Position numbers and translations under genes: made by a program. Positions 34,736-46,795 of a stretch of DNA of 64,000 nt are shown here, piece by piece. The stretch lies in the NCBI RefSeq assembly GCF_035046485.1, contig NC_085136.1, forward strand, positions 300,544,778 through 300,608,777, given 5' to 3'. The first letter of the stretch is position 1. Each line of letters begins with the position of its first letter. Below the pieces are notes generated by a model. That model searched no databases. It was not told where the DNA came from and was given only the letters and a program-made list of their open reading frames with translations. Origin of the DNA: Aedes albopictus. Taxonomy: Eukaryota > Arthropoda > Insecta > Diptera > Culicidae.

Positions 34736-34984
34736 ATTACTCTGCACAGTTCCAAATTGTTACATCGAGTTCGCTGTAACAAAATGACCTCCATCACTTT
34801 CAACACAATTCTCCATCGGTTCGTTAAATTACAGGTTGTCTGCAGTATGGAGCTTGCTTACAATTTTGCGTGCAAGGAATTCTTTTATGTAAAACCGAAT
34901 GAAATTAAATGGAAATTTTAGCGTTCCAATATTTAAGTCAAGTGTAGATTTCAGAATTTCTTTCTGTGTGGAGATAGTGCGGCA
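34736..34984. other. No gene recognised
   Basis: AT-rich DNA with a poly(T) tract at 34729-34736, which could be the tail of a minus-strand retro-insert. Nothing else was identified. Confidence 0.4.
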
Positions 34985-35258
34985 CAGTACGCTTGATTGG
35001 ATAACTCGTAGGCGTTATCGGATAGATTGACACTGTGCTATGAAAGTTGGAAGGAAGGGAAACGGCTTTTTCAACCCGTTTCTGTTCTAGCGATGGCTAT
35101 GAACATGTGAATAGGTGAGTTGTGTTTATACAGAAGAGGGAGAAAGTATATAGAAAGATACTAAGTAGGAGGACAGGGACGGGTCAGGGATTGAACCCAG
35201 GATCTTCTGCATAGGAATCAGAAGCGATAGCCACTAGACCACCAAGCCCGTCTATTAG
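34985..35258 (-). mobile_element. tRNA-derived SINE, family B, minus strand
   Basis: On the minus strand the head begins near 35258 with gacgggcttggtggtctagtgg, then a B-box-like gggttcaatccc (inverse at about 35190-35201). The body (aacgggttg, ttccttccaac, gataacgcctac) matches 19168-19440. Non-coding. Confidence 0.78.
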
Positions 35259-36462
35259 AATATGTATCCAAGTTTAGAACGCATTACAAACGCAAACGGC
35301 GTCAGCAATATAAATATGCCCTGAAGGTCCCTGTTCTAGCGTCTTATTACCACCCATTATCGATTGCCATTACTGCTAAACATGATTCCAAAATTCTCCT
35401 TCGTCATCAACCACCTGTCATAACTCGTTTCATTCGGACACACGAATCGAATGGGAACAGGCGCCTTCTTAGGAAAGTGTCCCCTCGAGAAATTCATTTT
35501 TACGTAATAAGTACGCACCCCATTTGGAGTAAGATGTTGTTAGTTTTTGTGTCAAGTCATTCCTACAATAGTCTTAATGTGTAACAATCGAAAAAATAAC
35601 AGCGGATTGAAGCCTTTCGCGATCCCGGGGCAGCCCACATTCTAGCGAAGAACCTGCTGGAGGCACCGTGTACCTGGTAATTAGTGACTTGTGCCAGTTG
35701 GAATTCTCCGAATGACTTCAAGGCATTTTCAGCAACCGCCACAGCAGCGTTTATCTATTGAACGTGTGTGATGGTCATGTTCGTCGACGATCGGGCGACA
35801 CCTCCGAGAAACTGTGTTGGTGGGATTCGATGGAAATTGGCCCACTTGTTCGGCCTTGCGTCCGTCGTCGGTCCAAAATGACCTGGAGTGGTCCAGTCCG
35901 TGCGACATCGCATCGGTATGCGCAGAGGCTTTTGTCTCGATCAAAGTTTTAGACTTGTGGCATTGCCTTCGGGGAAGGTTGCCGACTGGGTAGTACCTTC
36001 CGTGCTGGGGCTTGATGACGACGTGCAAATTACGTAATGGTTAAAATTGGCTTGGACTGTCTATCGATCAGTTGATCGATAGACACGAGCGACACGCCCC
36101 ATTGCAATTTATCAGAGATAAAAAGATTTTGCGACAGTCAAATGATTATTCTTATACGGCTTGAAGTCGAACGAGGATTGAACACTGATTGTGTAAACGA
36201 TGTAGATTATTAGTATGAATTTAATCATAATAGAATGATCGTATTAATCTGTCATGTAATTATTTGTATATTTAAGAAACCCGAATCACGAAGGATATAT
36301 GTCTGTAAGTACACCTCTTACTTGTATCAATGCATAATATAACCCGTAATAATGCATAATTCAACTCGTATAGATTACAACCTGCCTTTCACATATACAA
36401 TCTACGTGGTAATGGAAATTCGAGCGATTATTTTTGGCTATTGGTAAGTGAAAAGTACTATA
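35259..36462. other. No gene recognised; one perfect hairpin
   Basis: Contains a perfect 12-bp-arm hairpin at 36059-36084 (gtctatcgatca and its inverse, 2-base loop). The minus frame at 35729-36028 has no recognised domain. The rest is unremarkable AT-rich sequence. Confidence 0.45.
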
Positions 36463-36731
36463 CCGTCTACCCCCGTTGGTTTGAACGACACCTCATGCAA
36501 ACCAACGGGGTTCGTTTTTTAATCTGAACTTCTAGTAACCCTGCGGACATCGAAAAACACACTGTTGGCAACCCTTTTTGTTGTTTTGTTTCGATTCTGC
36601 GTTTCGTTTCACCCCGTTCCATTAGCAGAATGACGTTGGAACCATTTTTAGTTTGAACGATGTGCAGATCAGCGGGGGTCAAATTAAAAAGTGTTCAGAT
36701 TAGATACGGTCAAACCAATGGGGGTAGACGG
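36463..36731. mobile_element. 269-bp TA-flanked MITE
   Basis: The left end ccgtctacccccgttggttt is matched by an inverted right end with one mismatch (aaaccaatgggggtagacgg, ending 36731). TA flanks both sides (36461-36462 and 36732-36733). The motif gcgggggtcaaa recurs inside. Its organisation resembles 5205-6582 and 46796-47482. Non-coding. Confidence 0.82.
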
Positions 36732-36733
36732 TA

Positions 36734-37373
36734 TTTTTTGAGATTATCTGATAGTTTGATACTCGAATTTTCCGCAGATATTTTGTGTTTCATTGACGGC
36801 TCCACCAAGCTCCTAGTTTATCAAATTCAATCGATCAATGATTCCACTTAATTATATAGACGCTCGAACCGGAGCTACTCGACTTTTCCAACGCAAAAGG
36901 ATCTTGCACCATACCATGAACAACAGTGATGACGGATGGATGGTTGGATGCCTGGGCCAGATGGCCCCGAGAAAACTCATTAATCTTGCAAGTCGTTAAC
37001 GACGACGATAACAACAACAGCGTGGCAGATCGGCGGATCCGAGACATTTCGTGCAAAATTTATACGAGCCATTAAAATTTAGAGCTTAATGCAACATCAC
37101 GAGTGGAGCCTTAGCGCAGAAAGGTTGTCTCGGCCCCCGCACCGCACGGGTTTATCACGAGCGCAGAGGCCGTTTTTAACGATTATGATCGCTCTCTTTA
37201 CATACACTTTCGGTGAGGTGTGTGCGATGTTGTTGCAAAATCAAATGCAATGCCTTTCGAAATTGATTGTCCACATAAGCTTTAGTAGATTGTTTGACCG
37301 CCCGAAGAGGCAGTATCGCCAGATGAGTCACGCTCACACAAGCAACCAATAAGACAGCTGCTTGGTACTAACA
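36734..37373. other. No gene recognised
   Basis: Single-copy-looking sequence. Frames at 36835-37056 (minus) and 37089-37352 (plus) carry no domain. Confidence 0.4.
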
Positions 37374-37583
37374 GGCACCTTCAGTGTGAGAGTGCTGTTG
37401 ATATTTTATTTTTACGTCAGAATGATGTCTGCTACGTCAAATTGCAGGTTAATGTGGGTAAGGGGAAGAATATGATAATTGCAGAAAGATACAACACGTA
37501 GGAAGAAAGGGACGGATCAAGAATTGAATCCATGAGCTTCTGCATATAGAAGCGGTAGCCACTAAACTACCATGGCTTGCAAG
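37374..37583 (-). mobile_element. SINE-like repeat, copy 2 of family C with tRNA-like head
   Basis: The 37379-37460 part matches 34476-34560. Its upstream end on the minus strand (about 37583-37500) looks like a decayed tRNA head (atggtagtttagtggc; B-box-like ggattcaattc). This indicates that family C and family B share a tRNA-type promoter, or that this is a composite. Non-coding. Confidence 0.6.
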
Positions 37584-38069
37584 CCCTTCCGAATATCGAA
37601 GTGATCGAATTATCATGAAAAACAGTATACATAGAGCGAAAACCAGCGTCCGGGTCTCGGTCGGTTGGTGCGTAACAGAGAGCATCAAGTTCTCCTCGCT
37701 TGGCATTCCAAAGTGAGAAGGGTCTGCCTCATGGGCTGGCATAGCGGTGGAGATCCATGAAGGGTTCTATGTTGTACAAGCTCAAAACATGCTCCCAACA
37801 ACCTTGTTGACTTTTATTTAGTTCTTTACTCTCTTGGCCACCGCGGGTTCGAAATTGCTACTAGGTAGTAACTTTTGTCGGTAGTAAGTAGTCAGTCTGT
37901 ATGGTTCCAAATATTTTACCATAAAAGTACGTCGTAGGGCGGTAGATGAGGATCATATTTCAGCCGTTTACAGCATTGGCTCGAGAGCTCGTTGTTGCAA
38001 AATATGTAAAGTTGGCAAGCATCACTAAAACAATTCAGTGGTCAAGGATCTGTAGTGTCCGGACGGACA
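37584..38069. other. No gene recognised
   Basis: No domain-bearing frame, clear repeat or RNA gene was recognised in this stretch. Confidence 0.4.
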
Positions 38070-38260
38070 TCTCTCATCTCTTATCTCCCAACTTTCATTT
38101 CTCATTTCTCATCTCTCATCTCCCATCTCTCATCTTTCATCTCTCATATCTCATCTTTCATCTCCCATCTTCCATCTCTTATCTCTCATCTCTCATCTCT
38201 CAATTCTCATCTCTCATGTCATCTCTCATCTTCCATATCTCATCACTCATATTTCATCCC
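38070..38260. repeat. catctct tandem array, block 1
   Basis: Imperfect head-to-tail copies of the 7-bp word catctct, with variants catctcc and catcttt. Seven units span 49 bases, so each frame repeats a SHLSSLI-type peptide every 7 codons. The 166-codon plus frame at 37946-38446 is explained by this and is not called a gene. Confidence 0.9.
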
Positions 38261-38810
38261 TCCAGGGTTCCTGATTTCCACTTTTCATCTTCTTCCACAT
38301 TCGAAGACAGTCAGCAGCGAACGGTTGTCGCTTTAGTTTGTGTGTATGCTTGTCAGCAACGACAGCAAACTCCGGCGAACGGTGGGAAGCCACACTTGGA
38401 AATTACTCATTCGTCCACATTCGCATCGCAAGCGATCGAGCGGTGATGCGATTCGTGAGTGATACGATTGATATTGTGCATATGAATTTTTGATGTTTTC
38501 GAACTATTTTCTTTGCTAATCAAGCATTCCAACAACAATAGAGTAAAAATGTATGCTTTACATGCAGAAATTCTCTTCTACTTATGATAATAGCCGCTTA
38601 GACCGCTCACCAGCATTCTTCACCATTCGCCATTCATTCATTCGCTAGCGATGCAAACTGCGACGAACGGTAACGAATATCTATGTCAAGCAGCTGGCGC
38701 ATCGCTTCCCACTGGTGATGGGGTTGCGTGTTTGCTCACGACAATCCTTTTGCTGCATCTTTCTCGATTCGCTTCAGCAAAGAGGAGTGAATCTGAACGG
38801 AGTGAGGCGA
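38261..38810. other. No gene recognised
   Basis: Moderately GC-rich segments (38290-38450 and 38600-38800) with recurring words gcgaacggt, cattcgc and gcatcgc. This suggests an old repeat. No ends were found. Confidence 0.35.
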
Positions 38811-39242
38811 AGCTATACCTCAATTTATAGGGCAAAATATGCGATTTTGGGCTTTTTTGACTGCAAGCCATTAAGCAAGGAAATATTTTTTTTAGGCAAT
38901 CAAAAGGTTAATTGGTCAATTATCGTCTAAATTAACGACTCATGCAAAATATTTCGTTTTACCAAATCGAATTTGATAGTTTTAAGTGATTTATGTTAGG
39001 TACGATATTTCCCATACAAGTCACCCTCCAAAAGTTGCATGCAAGTTTACATACTAACATAAAATGCTGAAATCTCTCAAATTTGATTTGGTAAAACGAA
39101 ATATTTTGCATGAGTCGTTAATTTAGAAGTTAATTGACCAATTAACTTTTTTATTGCTTAAAAAAAATATTTCCTTGCTTAATGGCTTGCAGTCAAAAAA
39201 GCTCAAAATCGCATATTTTGCCCTATAAATTGAGGTATAGCT
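38811..39242. mobile_element. 432-bp foldback element with ~170-bp arms
   Basis: The left arm starts agctatacctcaatttatag; the right arm ends with the exact inverse at 39242. Arms run to about 38980 and from about 39078, with few mismatches. Opposite-strand frames over the two arms encode near-identical peptides, which is the signature of an inverted repeat, not of two genes. No TSD seen. Confidence 0.85.
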
Positions 39243-39594
39243 CAAAATTCTGACGTGCTGGAGCAAATCTGAGCCCAGATTCGGATTCAGCGGCCCAAAA
39301 TCTGTCAGAGACACATATGTTTGCTCTTGAGACAAAAACATGTTGCGCTGTGTCATCATTACCATCTATCACCTTTCATCAATCAATCAATCCCTACATT
39401 CTCCACCTGTCCTACGCTCCCATTATTTTAAAAGTTTAATTTTTTCCACCAAATATTCACTTCGTATACAGCACATTTTACAAATAATCTTGTTCTAAAG
39501 AAAGATATTATCAACAATCATCCTCGTTTTCAATTATCTTCTTTGTCACTTTTATTCATTTTCAAATATTTTCTTAACTTTTTTTCTCCCATTT
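39243..39594. other. No gene recognised
   Basis: AT-rich spacer between the foldback and the second catctct block; nothing identified. Confidence 0.4.
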
Positions 39595-40117
39595 CTCATT
39601 ATCATCGTCTCTCATCTCTTATTTCTCATCCCTCATCTCCAACCTCTCTTCTTTTATATTCCATTCCTCCTTTTTCATTTCTTATTACTAATTTGTAACA
39701 AATTGTCTGAGATGAGAGCCTCATTTCTCATTTCTCATCTCTCATGTCTCATCCCCCATATCTCAGCTTTTATTTCTCATCTCTTATCTTGCATCTCCCA
39801 TCTTCCATATCTCATATCTCATGTCTCATCTTTCATCTCTTACCACTCATATCTCATATATCATCCCTAATTCCTAACCTCTCATCTCTCATCCCACACC
39901 TCTCATCTCTCATCAACATCAACATCATCTCTCATCTTTCATCTTTCATCACTCATATTTCATCCCTCATCTCTCACTTCTCATCTCTAATCTCTCATCT
40001 TTCATCTCTCACTTCTTATCTCTCTTCTCTCATCTCATCTCTTAACTCTCATCTCTCGGCTCTCATCTCTCATATCTCATCTCTCATCATTATCATCATC
40101 TCCCATCTTTCATCTCT
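39595..40117. repeat. catctct tandem array, block 2
   Basis: Same 7-bp motif as 38070-38260, longer and more diverged, with small interruptions such as aacatcaacatcatc and attatcatcat. The two blocks on either side of 38261-39594 may be one array split by later insertions. The 154-codon frame at 39744-40208 is an artefact. Confidence 0.88.
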
Positions 40118-40205
40118 GATGGTTAGATTACCTGTCTATCTTGCCGAGGATCCGGGATCGAGTCCTAGTCCTAAAGAACTCACAAAATGTGAAGAATTGG
40201 GTTTT
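40118..40205 (+). mobile_element. Fragment of SINE family A
   Basis: gatggttagattacctg...gccgaggatccgggatcgagtcc aligns with the tRNA-like head of the SINEs at 58879 and 4738, including a B-box-like gggatcgagtcc. It is truncated after actcacaaaatgtgaag. Confidence 0.7.
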
Positions 40206-40525
40206 TAAATTTTGGAAAATTTATTGATTTTTTGATTTTATACGAAAGGGCACCTATTTCTGAACCACCAAGATTTTTTTTTCCGATTTTTAGAACTTCA
40301 TTTTGGTACCTAAAATCAATTTCGAAGAGATTTTTTGAAATCACCTTTTGACAGCTGGGCAACTGCTTGACAGTTCCGCCCAATACAAAATGCGACAAGG
40401 GGTGGTTCGACAAATCGCTCCCATACAAACTTGAAACTGATTTTTAAATAGGTTCCCGGGCACCAAAATTCATAAAAATTTGGATTTCGGCTCAATTTGG
40501 CATGCAGATTCAGAATATGGGATTA
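40206..40525. repeat. Dispersed repeat shared with about 5640-5790; no gene
   Basis: ccatacaaacttgaaactg, ggttcccgggcacc and tttggatttcggct correspond to ccatacaaacttcaaatgc, gttcccgaactcc and ttttggatttcgact near 5680-5750, so an element of the same family is present in both. The minus frame 40180-40428 is domain-free. Confidence 0.5.
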
Positions 40526-40688
40526 GGGGCTGTCCATAAACCACGTGGTCATTTTTTTGGGAATTCTCAACCCCCCCCCTTGGTCATTTGTCCATACAAA
40601 AAAAAATTTTCGTCCATACAAAATGGTCATTGGCCGAACCCCCCTCCCCCCCCCCCCCCATGCATGTCCATGGTTTATGGACAGCCCC
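40526..40688. mobile_element. 163-bp MITE, ggggctgtccataaacca ends
   Basis: Left end ggggctgtccataaacca and exact inverted right end tggtttatggacagcccc (to 40688). TTA lies on both sides (40523-40525 and 40689-40691), a likely 3-bp TSD. The interior has C and A homopolymers. Non-coding. Confidence 0.85.
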
Positions 40689-40691
40689 TTA

Positions 40692-42125
40692 TCTCAAAAC
40701 CGCTAACGAAGCCAATTTGGTGCCGATGTCGACGACCAGAAGATCAGAGACACCTCAGCTGGAGATATGATCTTCACGTTAAAAACGACCAAAAAATAGA
40801 AGTTCAGTACACAAAGAGCTTACGGAGAGTGTTAAGGTGATTCTAGAGCCAAGCCACGGGCTGCAAAACGGTGAGTCGATTAGGAGAGCGTCCAACATAG
40901 CTCACAAGCTCCTACGTCATGCTTCCACGGGTCAAGCGATGACAAAGACCGCCAGCTAAGAGTTGTGTGCTTAGCTGGTAGTGCAGCCTGGGCACTGTTG
41001 TCCTTCTTACTTCAGCTAGATTGGGGAGGTGCGACCCGAGCATCTATTCACCAAGGAGGTGCAGCTCAAACAGCGTCTGTTCTGGCATTCAGCGGCTGAG
41101 TAAGGAATGCTGCATCACACCCAGCTAGATCCGCTAGGTGGTAGCCCCATCAGCGTGGACGTCCCAGTGGTGGTAGAGACGTTAAACAGAACTGGCACGA
41201 TGGCCCTCCGACGAGACAGGAGTGCGTTGGCGTAGGCCCAATAAGCCACCCGTAAAAATGTCCATTGCAAATAACATAGGAAAAACTAGGAGTGGGCAAT
41301 GTCTGAGACATAACCGCAATGTTGACGTAGGACAAAGGCTGGAACGAGATTTCGACTTTTATATTTCCATAATACAATGTTTGTTGTTATGATAATACAA
41401 ATGGTGAAGTAATGTGTTGAGTAAAGTTGTTGTGTGATGTACTGATTTATCGACCGTATTCTATAATTAACTTGATGATTTTGTGGCTATATCGGTCTCT
41501 TTCTACTCTTAAGTATAAGGGAGTAGAGATCAAAGTGGATAATGAAATGATAGATATGATAGAGTGCGAATTCCGAAAAAGCTACCGATCGATAGAATTT
41601 GTGATGAAAACAGAACAATACATAGGCAGTCGGGTGCCTGAAACTTTTGCCAGTCTTGGTAAGGTGGTACCTATGAACTACCAACCAAGCCGATCTGCCG
41701 ACACGGCCGTCAAAGAATAATGAGCGAAAACGCAAACGAAGAAAGTCGGCAGCTCTCGTTCGATGCGTTCACCTCGAGACGACAAAGACAAATGAGGGAA
41801 GATGCGAAGAAGCAGTAGCTTTTATATGCGACGGGAGCATCCAAAATGTGCTCGTTCGTGATTGGCTGGAATAAACATGGGTTTACTTTTACCAATTTTT
41901 CAATAGTTTGTTATTGAAAATCAGCAAATGTTATTATTGGGCATAATTGGTGTAAAGATTTGCAATCGATTGGTGCCAAAATTTTGAAAAATCAACGAGA
42001 AATGGCTGAGTTATTAACGATCAAAATCTCCACTTCAAACGTAACGCGGCCGATTTCTGAAAATTTAGAATGACACCCGGTATAGAAAAGAGAGACGTAG
42101 TCCTACGTCAAAAATACGACTCGAT
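40692..42125. other. No gene recognised; may include LINE 5' leader
   Basis: No domain-bearing frame. Sequence at about 41150-41420 and 41700-41900 could be the untranslated 5' part of the LINE that follows, but there is nothing in the window to align it with, since copy 1 is truncated. Confidence 0.3.
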
Positions 42126-42149
42126 ACAATCAGCTTAGATCCACTCGAC

Positions 42150-43115
42150 GAAAAAAGGACTACGATTGGAAACTTGAAACATAGAATTGCAAGCCACTTG
42201 GTTTCGCAGGATGTGACAGGATAATCTACGACGAATAACATCCCCGCAACTTCGACATCGTGGCGTTGCAGGAGCTTTGTTGGACTGGACAGAAGTGTGG
42301 AAAAGCGGGCATCGAGCGGCTATACCTTCTACCAAAGCTGTGACACCACCAATGAACTGGGAACAGGATTTATAGTGTTGGGCAAGATGCGACAACGTGT
42401 GATCGGGTGGCAGCCGATCAACGCAAGGTTGTGCATGTTGAGAGTTAAGGACCGTTTCTTCAACTACAGCATCATCAACGTCCACTGCCCACACGAAGGG
42501 AGACCTGATGACGAGAAAGAAGCGTTCTACGCGCAGTTTGAGCAAACATACGATGGTTGCTCGCCGCGTGACGTGAAAATCGTTGTCGGCGACATGAACG
42601 CGCAGGTAGGAAGGGAGGAAATGTACAGACCGGTAATCGGGCGAAACAGCCTGCACGCCGTATCGAATGATAACGGCCAGCGATGCGTAAACTTTGCAGC
42701 CTCCCGTGGTATAGTAGTCCGGGGCACCTTCTTCCCCCGCAAAGTCACCTCGAGTTCACCCGACCATCAAACAGGGAACTAAATCGACTCTTCTCGGATT
42801 TAACCAATGTCCGCACATACCGCAGTGCGAATATAGATTCGGATCACTACTTAGTCGCTGTATGCATGCGCTCAAAACTTTCGACGGTTATCACCATGCG
42901 TCGAAGTCGAACGCCGCGACTTAACATCGAGCAGCTGCGTAACGTAGAAGTGGCTCAAGACTACGCGCAGCAGTTAGCAGTGGTCCTAACCAACGGAAGA
43001 GCAGGCGCAGCTACGCTTGAAGATGGCTGGAGGGACATCCGATCCGCCATAGGTAGTACCTCGGCTACAGCACTAGGCTTCGCGACTCCAAATCACAGAC
43101 TGGTACGACGGCGAA
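42150..43115 (+). pseudogene. LINE apurinic-type endonuclease and linker, broken
   Basis: Known role: it nicks target DNA to prime reverse transcription. Seen: NFDIVALQELCWTG-like text around 42250; INVHCPHE (about 42475); VVGDMNAQVGRE (about 42585, with the conserved GDxN); HAVSNDNGQR (about 42655); and SDHYLV (about 42840, the C-terminal DH motif). Together these mark an endonuclease/exonuclease/phosphatase fold. The motifs are spread over different frames, with a frame change near 42300 and again near 42750, and early stops. The following linker (43000-43300) matches copy 1. Not functional. Confidence 0.8.
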
Positions 43116-44875
43116 TGTGAACAGTTGAAAAACGAGAAGAATGCAGCATGGGCGAGAATGCTGCAACACCGTACGAGAGCGAATGAGGCACGTTACAGAC
43201 AGGCGCGGAACAGGCAGAACTCAGTCTTCCGGATGAAGAAGCGCCAGCAGGAGGAACGAGATCGCGAAGCGATGGAAGAGCTGTACCGCGCTGAGGACAC
43301 ATGAAAGTTCTACGAGAAGCTGAACCGCTCGCGCAGAGGCTTTGTGCCACAAGCCGACATGTGCCGAGATAATCACGGGAATATTCTCACGAGCGAGCGT
43401 GAGGGGGTCGAGAGGTGGCCGCAGCATTACGATGAGCACCTCAATGGCGACGTTGCAAGTACCGAAGGTGGCTTGGTAACAGATCTAGGAGTATGTGCAC
43501 AGGACGAAAGACTTCCGGCCCCTGACCTCTAAGAGATTGAGGAGGAGGTTGGCCGGTTGAAAAACAACAAAGCCGCTGGAGCAGATCAACTACCAAGCGA
43601 GCTTCTAAAATACAGTGGAGAAGCACTGGTGAGAGCACTACACTGGGTCAATACCAAGATTTGGGAGGAGGAAGTATTACCGGAGGAATGGATGGAAGGT
43701 ATTGTGTGTCCCATCTACAAAAAGGGCGACAAGTTGGATTGCGGGAACTACCGCGCGATCACACTGCCGAGCGCTGCCTACAAGATACTCTCTCAAATTT
43801 TATGCCACCGTCTACCACCGATTGCAAGAGAGTTCGTGGGGCAATATCAGGCTGGATTTATGGGTGAACACGCTACAACGGACCAGATGTTCGCCATCCG
43901 CCAGGTGTAGCAGAATTGCCGCGAATACAACGTGCTCACACATCGCTTGTTCATCGCTTTCAAATCGGCGTATGATACAATCGATCGAGAACAGCTATGG
44001 CGGATTATGCACGAATACGGATTCCCGGATAAACTGATACGATTGATCAAGGCGACGATGGATCGAGTGATGTGCGTAGTTCGAGTATCAGGGACACTCT
44101 CGAGTCCCTTCGAATCTCGCAGAGGGTTACGGCAAGGTGATGGTCTTTCGTGCTTGCTGTATAACATTGGCTTTAGAGGGTGTAATTAGGAGAGCGGGGA
44201 TAAACACGAGTGGAACGATTTTCACGAAGTCCGATCAGCTGCTTGGTTTCGCTGATGATATTGATATTATTGCTCGTAAATAAGTTTGAGACGATGGCGG
44301 AAACGTACATCCGACTAAAGAGTGAAGCACGGCGAATCGGATTAGTCATTAATGTGTCGAAGACAAAGCACATGATGGCAAAAAGCTCCAGGGAGGAATC
44401 ACCGCGCCCGCCACCCGAATTTATATCGACGGTGATGAAATCGAGGCGGTTGAAGAATTCGTGTACTTGGGCGCACTGGTGACCGCCGACAACGACACCA
44501 GCAGAGAAATTCAGAGGCTCATTGTGGCAGGAAATTGAGCTTACTTTGGACTCCGTAGAACTCTACGATCGAACAAAGTTCGTCGTCACACGAAGCTAAC
44601 TATCTACAAAACGCTGCGTAGACCGGTAATCCTCTATGGCCACGAAACATGGACTCTACGTGCAGAGGATAAACCGGATTTTGGAATTTTCGAACGGAAG
44701 GTGTTGCGTACCATCTACGGCGGAGTGCAGATGGAAGACGGGAGTTGGAGAAGGCGAATGAACAACGACCTGCATCAACTGCTGAGAGAACCAACCATCG
44801 TCCATACCGCGAAAATCGGGAGGCTACGGTGGGCGGGTCACGTCATCAGGATGTCGGATAACAACCCGATTTACA
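43116..44875 (+). pseudogene. LINE reverse transcriptase, broken
   Basis: Seen in order: a linker with QEERDREAMEELYRAED; LKNNKAAGADQLPSELL (about 43557); YKKGDKLDCGNYRAIT (about 43718); YQAGFMGEHATTDQ (about 43848); FIAFKSAYD (about 43951); RRGLRQGDGLSCLL (about 44121); FADDIDII (about 44249); and LYGHETWT (about 44634). In motif A the Asp present in copy 1 (FIDFKAAYD) is Ala. In-frame stops fall at 43530-43532 and 43908-43910, a frame change follows FADDIDII near 44280, and another precedes 44580. The loss of a catalytic Asp plus several breaks makes this clearly dead. Confidence 0.85.
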
Positions 44876-46795
44876 GCTCTATTGTCCTTTACGTGAGTGA
44901 TTGCAATGGACTATGCGCAGCTGCTCTTATTTGTACAGCACCTGAATGTATTCTACTCTACCATATCGAGCTGGTTGCCTTTTTGATGCTTCCACTTTTC
45001 TACTTTGACATTGGATTGGTAGAATGTATGTTGATGTGTGGTTATTGTTGCTTTTCCAGTCCAACTGAGGGTCTATTATGAGTTCGCCGATATGAGTAGT
45101 TGTTGCTTTCATGATTGGATCAGAGCTGACCTATTTCGAATACAAAATTAACACCTATCGCACACAAATAAAGCGCGCCTCCATAGTATGTATATGCAAA
45201 TCTCCCGACGAATTGTCCGTCCACTGTGCAATTAAACTTTCATATCACATTCACACGATCCTATTCGATCACCACACCTAGACCATAAATGCAATCATCT
45301 GACGTACCGAATCCGATCGATATGCCGCAGCACAGCCCGCCCATTGCAATCACCAAAAACGTCAAAACAATCGACTAATGATGGTTATTCCATTTTTGCA
45401 AAGTGCCATTCGACCACACACACGCACGCTCGTGAGAGTACGAGCTCCAAAGGCGCGAAAGTTTGCTTCGTGCACGCCGCCGTTTCATTATTATCTCCGT
45501 CGTCGTTGACGCCGCCCGCCCGAGGGACGCGCCGCCCTGTTATAATGAAGTGCTATAATAGACAACTGCTCTGCTGCAGAACGCTACATTCGATCGAAAG
45601 CAATTATCGATTGCGTTAATATTCCTTCGAATCGACAACGCGGTTGAGCCGTTGCTGTTCGTGGAGGATAATTGCTGGTTTAATCGACTTCTCTCGTCGA
45701 CTAATTGACGGCATTGTTTGCAACAACTAAAATTCCATGTCTGAATTGGATTGAGTGTGGTTCGGCTTGGAGAGCCAGACAAGCGTCGCTGTGTTTTGGC
45801 GCTGATCAAGTACCCAGTTCGTAGCCAAATGCAGCCGGAATTTCGGAATCGGAAACCTTGAAATACCCAAGACGTAAGAAGCCATCGTGCACTTGTTGAA
45901 GCTGTCGCAGCCCTGCGTTCGCCATGAAAAACCGGACCTCTCCGGACCATAATCCAAAAACCGATAGGCGATTGCACCGAGCCATACCGACGAGACTCGA
46001 GAGCGCGTCATCATGTCCAACTAAAACGATTCAAACGACGGCAACTATCTGTGAAACCAACCACGCTCGGTGCGCTTCGCGCACGGATGCACAAATTCGA
46101 ACGCGAACACGAATCACGTGTTTGGTGGATTCCGTGGCGAACCAGTTCGTGTGCGCGCGCGGGAAACTGGTTCTCCAGCGTCGTCGGTGCTTTCATCTGT
46201 CTGGCTGGGATCTCTCGTGCAAAAGCACACCCTTTCCACGCTGGCCTTCAATTAGCAGTTTACTTCCACACAAACACAGGCAAGTGCAATCACTGAAATG
46301 ATGATGATGATTGCGAGACAGTTCGAAGCGAGTGAAGAAGATGTCACAGCCATGGCTCAGCCAGTTTGCATTTTTATTACCAACAGTTTCTGTTTTCGCT
46401 CGCTCATTCAAATCGTTTCAACGATGGTGATGGTGGTGATGGTGATCGGCATCGGACGCCTCTTTGAGAACTCACGCTGGAGAGAGAGTGAGCGGGAGCG
46501 ATTGATCGTGCCGGTCCGGTGGATTAAAATGACAAAGCACTTATCATCATTACCACCCAACCTATATACAGGTAAGCCAAGTGATTTAATACATTCAAAG
46601 AGAACAAATTGCGCTAGTCGGCAACAGGTGGCTTCTAAGTTCTGAATAGACAATGCGATGGGTGTTGTATAGAGAGCCGTATACGGAACAGAAATGATTT
46701 AGCAAACGGTGTGAGTCATTCAGGGTGTTTTTAGAATGCTTTAGCTTTAGCGTAGTCGTGTAGGTATTATCGACGTGCGAAGTAAATTTGAACTA
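44876..46795. other. No gene recognised; GC-rich part at 45400-46550
   Basis: Between about 45400 and 46550 GC and CpG content is higher and frames overlap on both strands, as expected for GC-rich DNA. None shows a domain. Short (atg)n at 46298-46312 and gatggtgatggtggtgatgg near 46424 are simple repeats. A host promoter or exon is possible but unsupported. Confidence 0.35.

Larger units (their letters stand above)
42130..44875 (+). mobile_element. RTE-like LINE, copy 2 (decayed, 3'-truncated)
   Basis: Same family as 11825-14280 by extended protein similarity from the linker to the RIRWAGHV-type motif. It keeps the endonuclease that copy 1 lacks, but loses its 3' end just after WAGHVIRMSDNNP (about 44870). 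About 55 C-terminal residues and the 3' tail seen in copy 1 are missing. No TSD could be identified, consistent with loss of the 3' end after insertion. Confidence 0.82.

Noticed and set aside
37946..38446. 166-codon plus frame
   Set aside because: Core is the 7-bp catctct array; the ends are unrelated sequence without a domain.
39744..40208. 154-codon plus frame rich in SHLSSLI
   Set aside because: Translation of the catctct array.
40180..40428. 82-codon minus frame
   Set aside because: Lies in a dispersed repeat shared with about 5640-5790 and has no domain.
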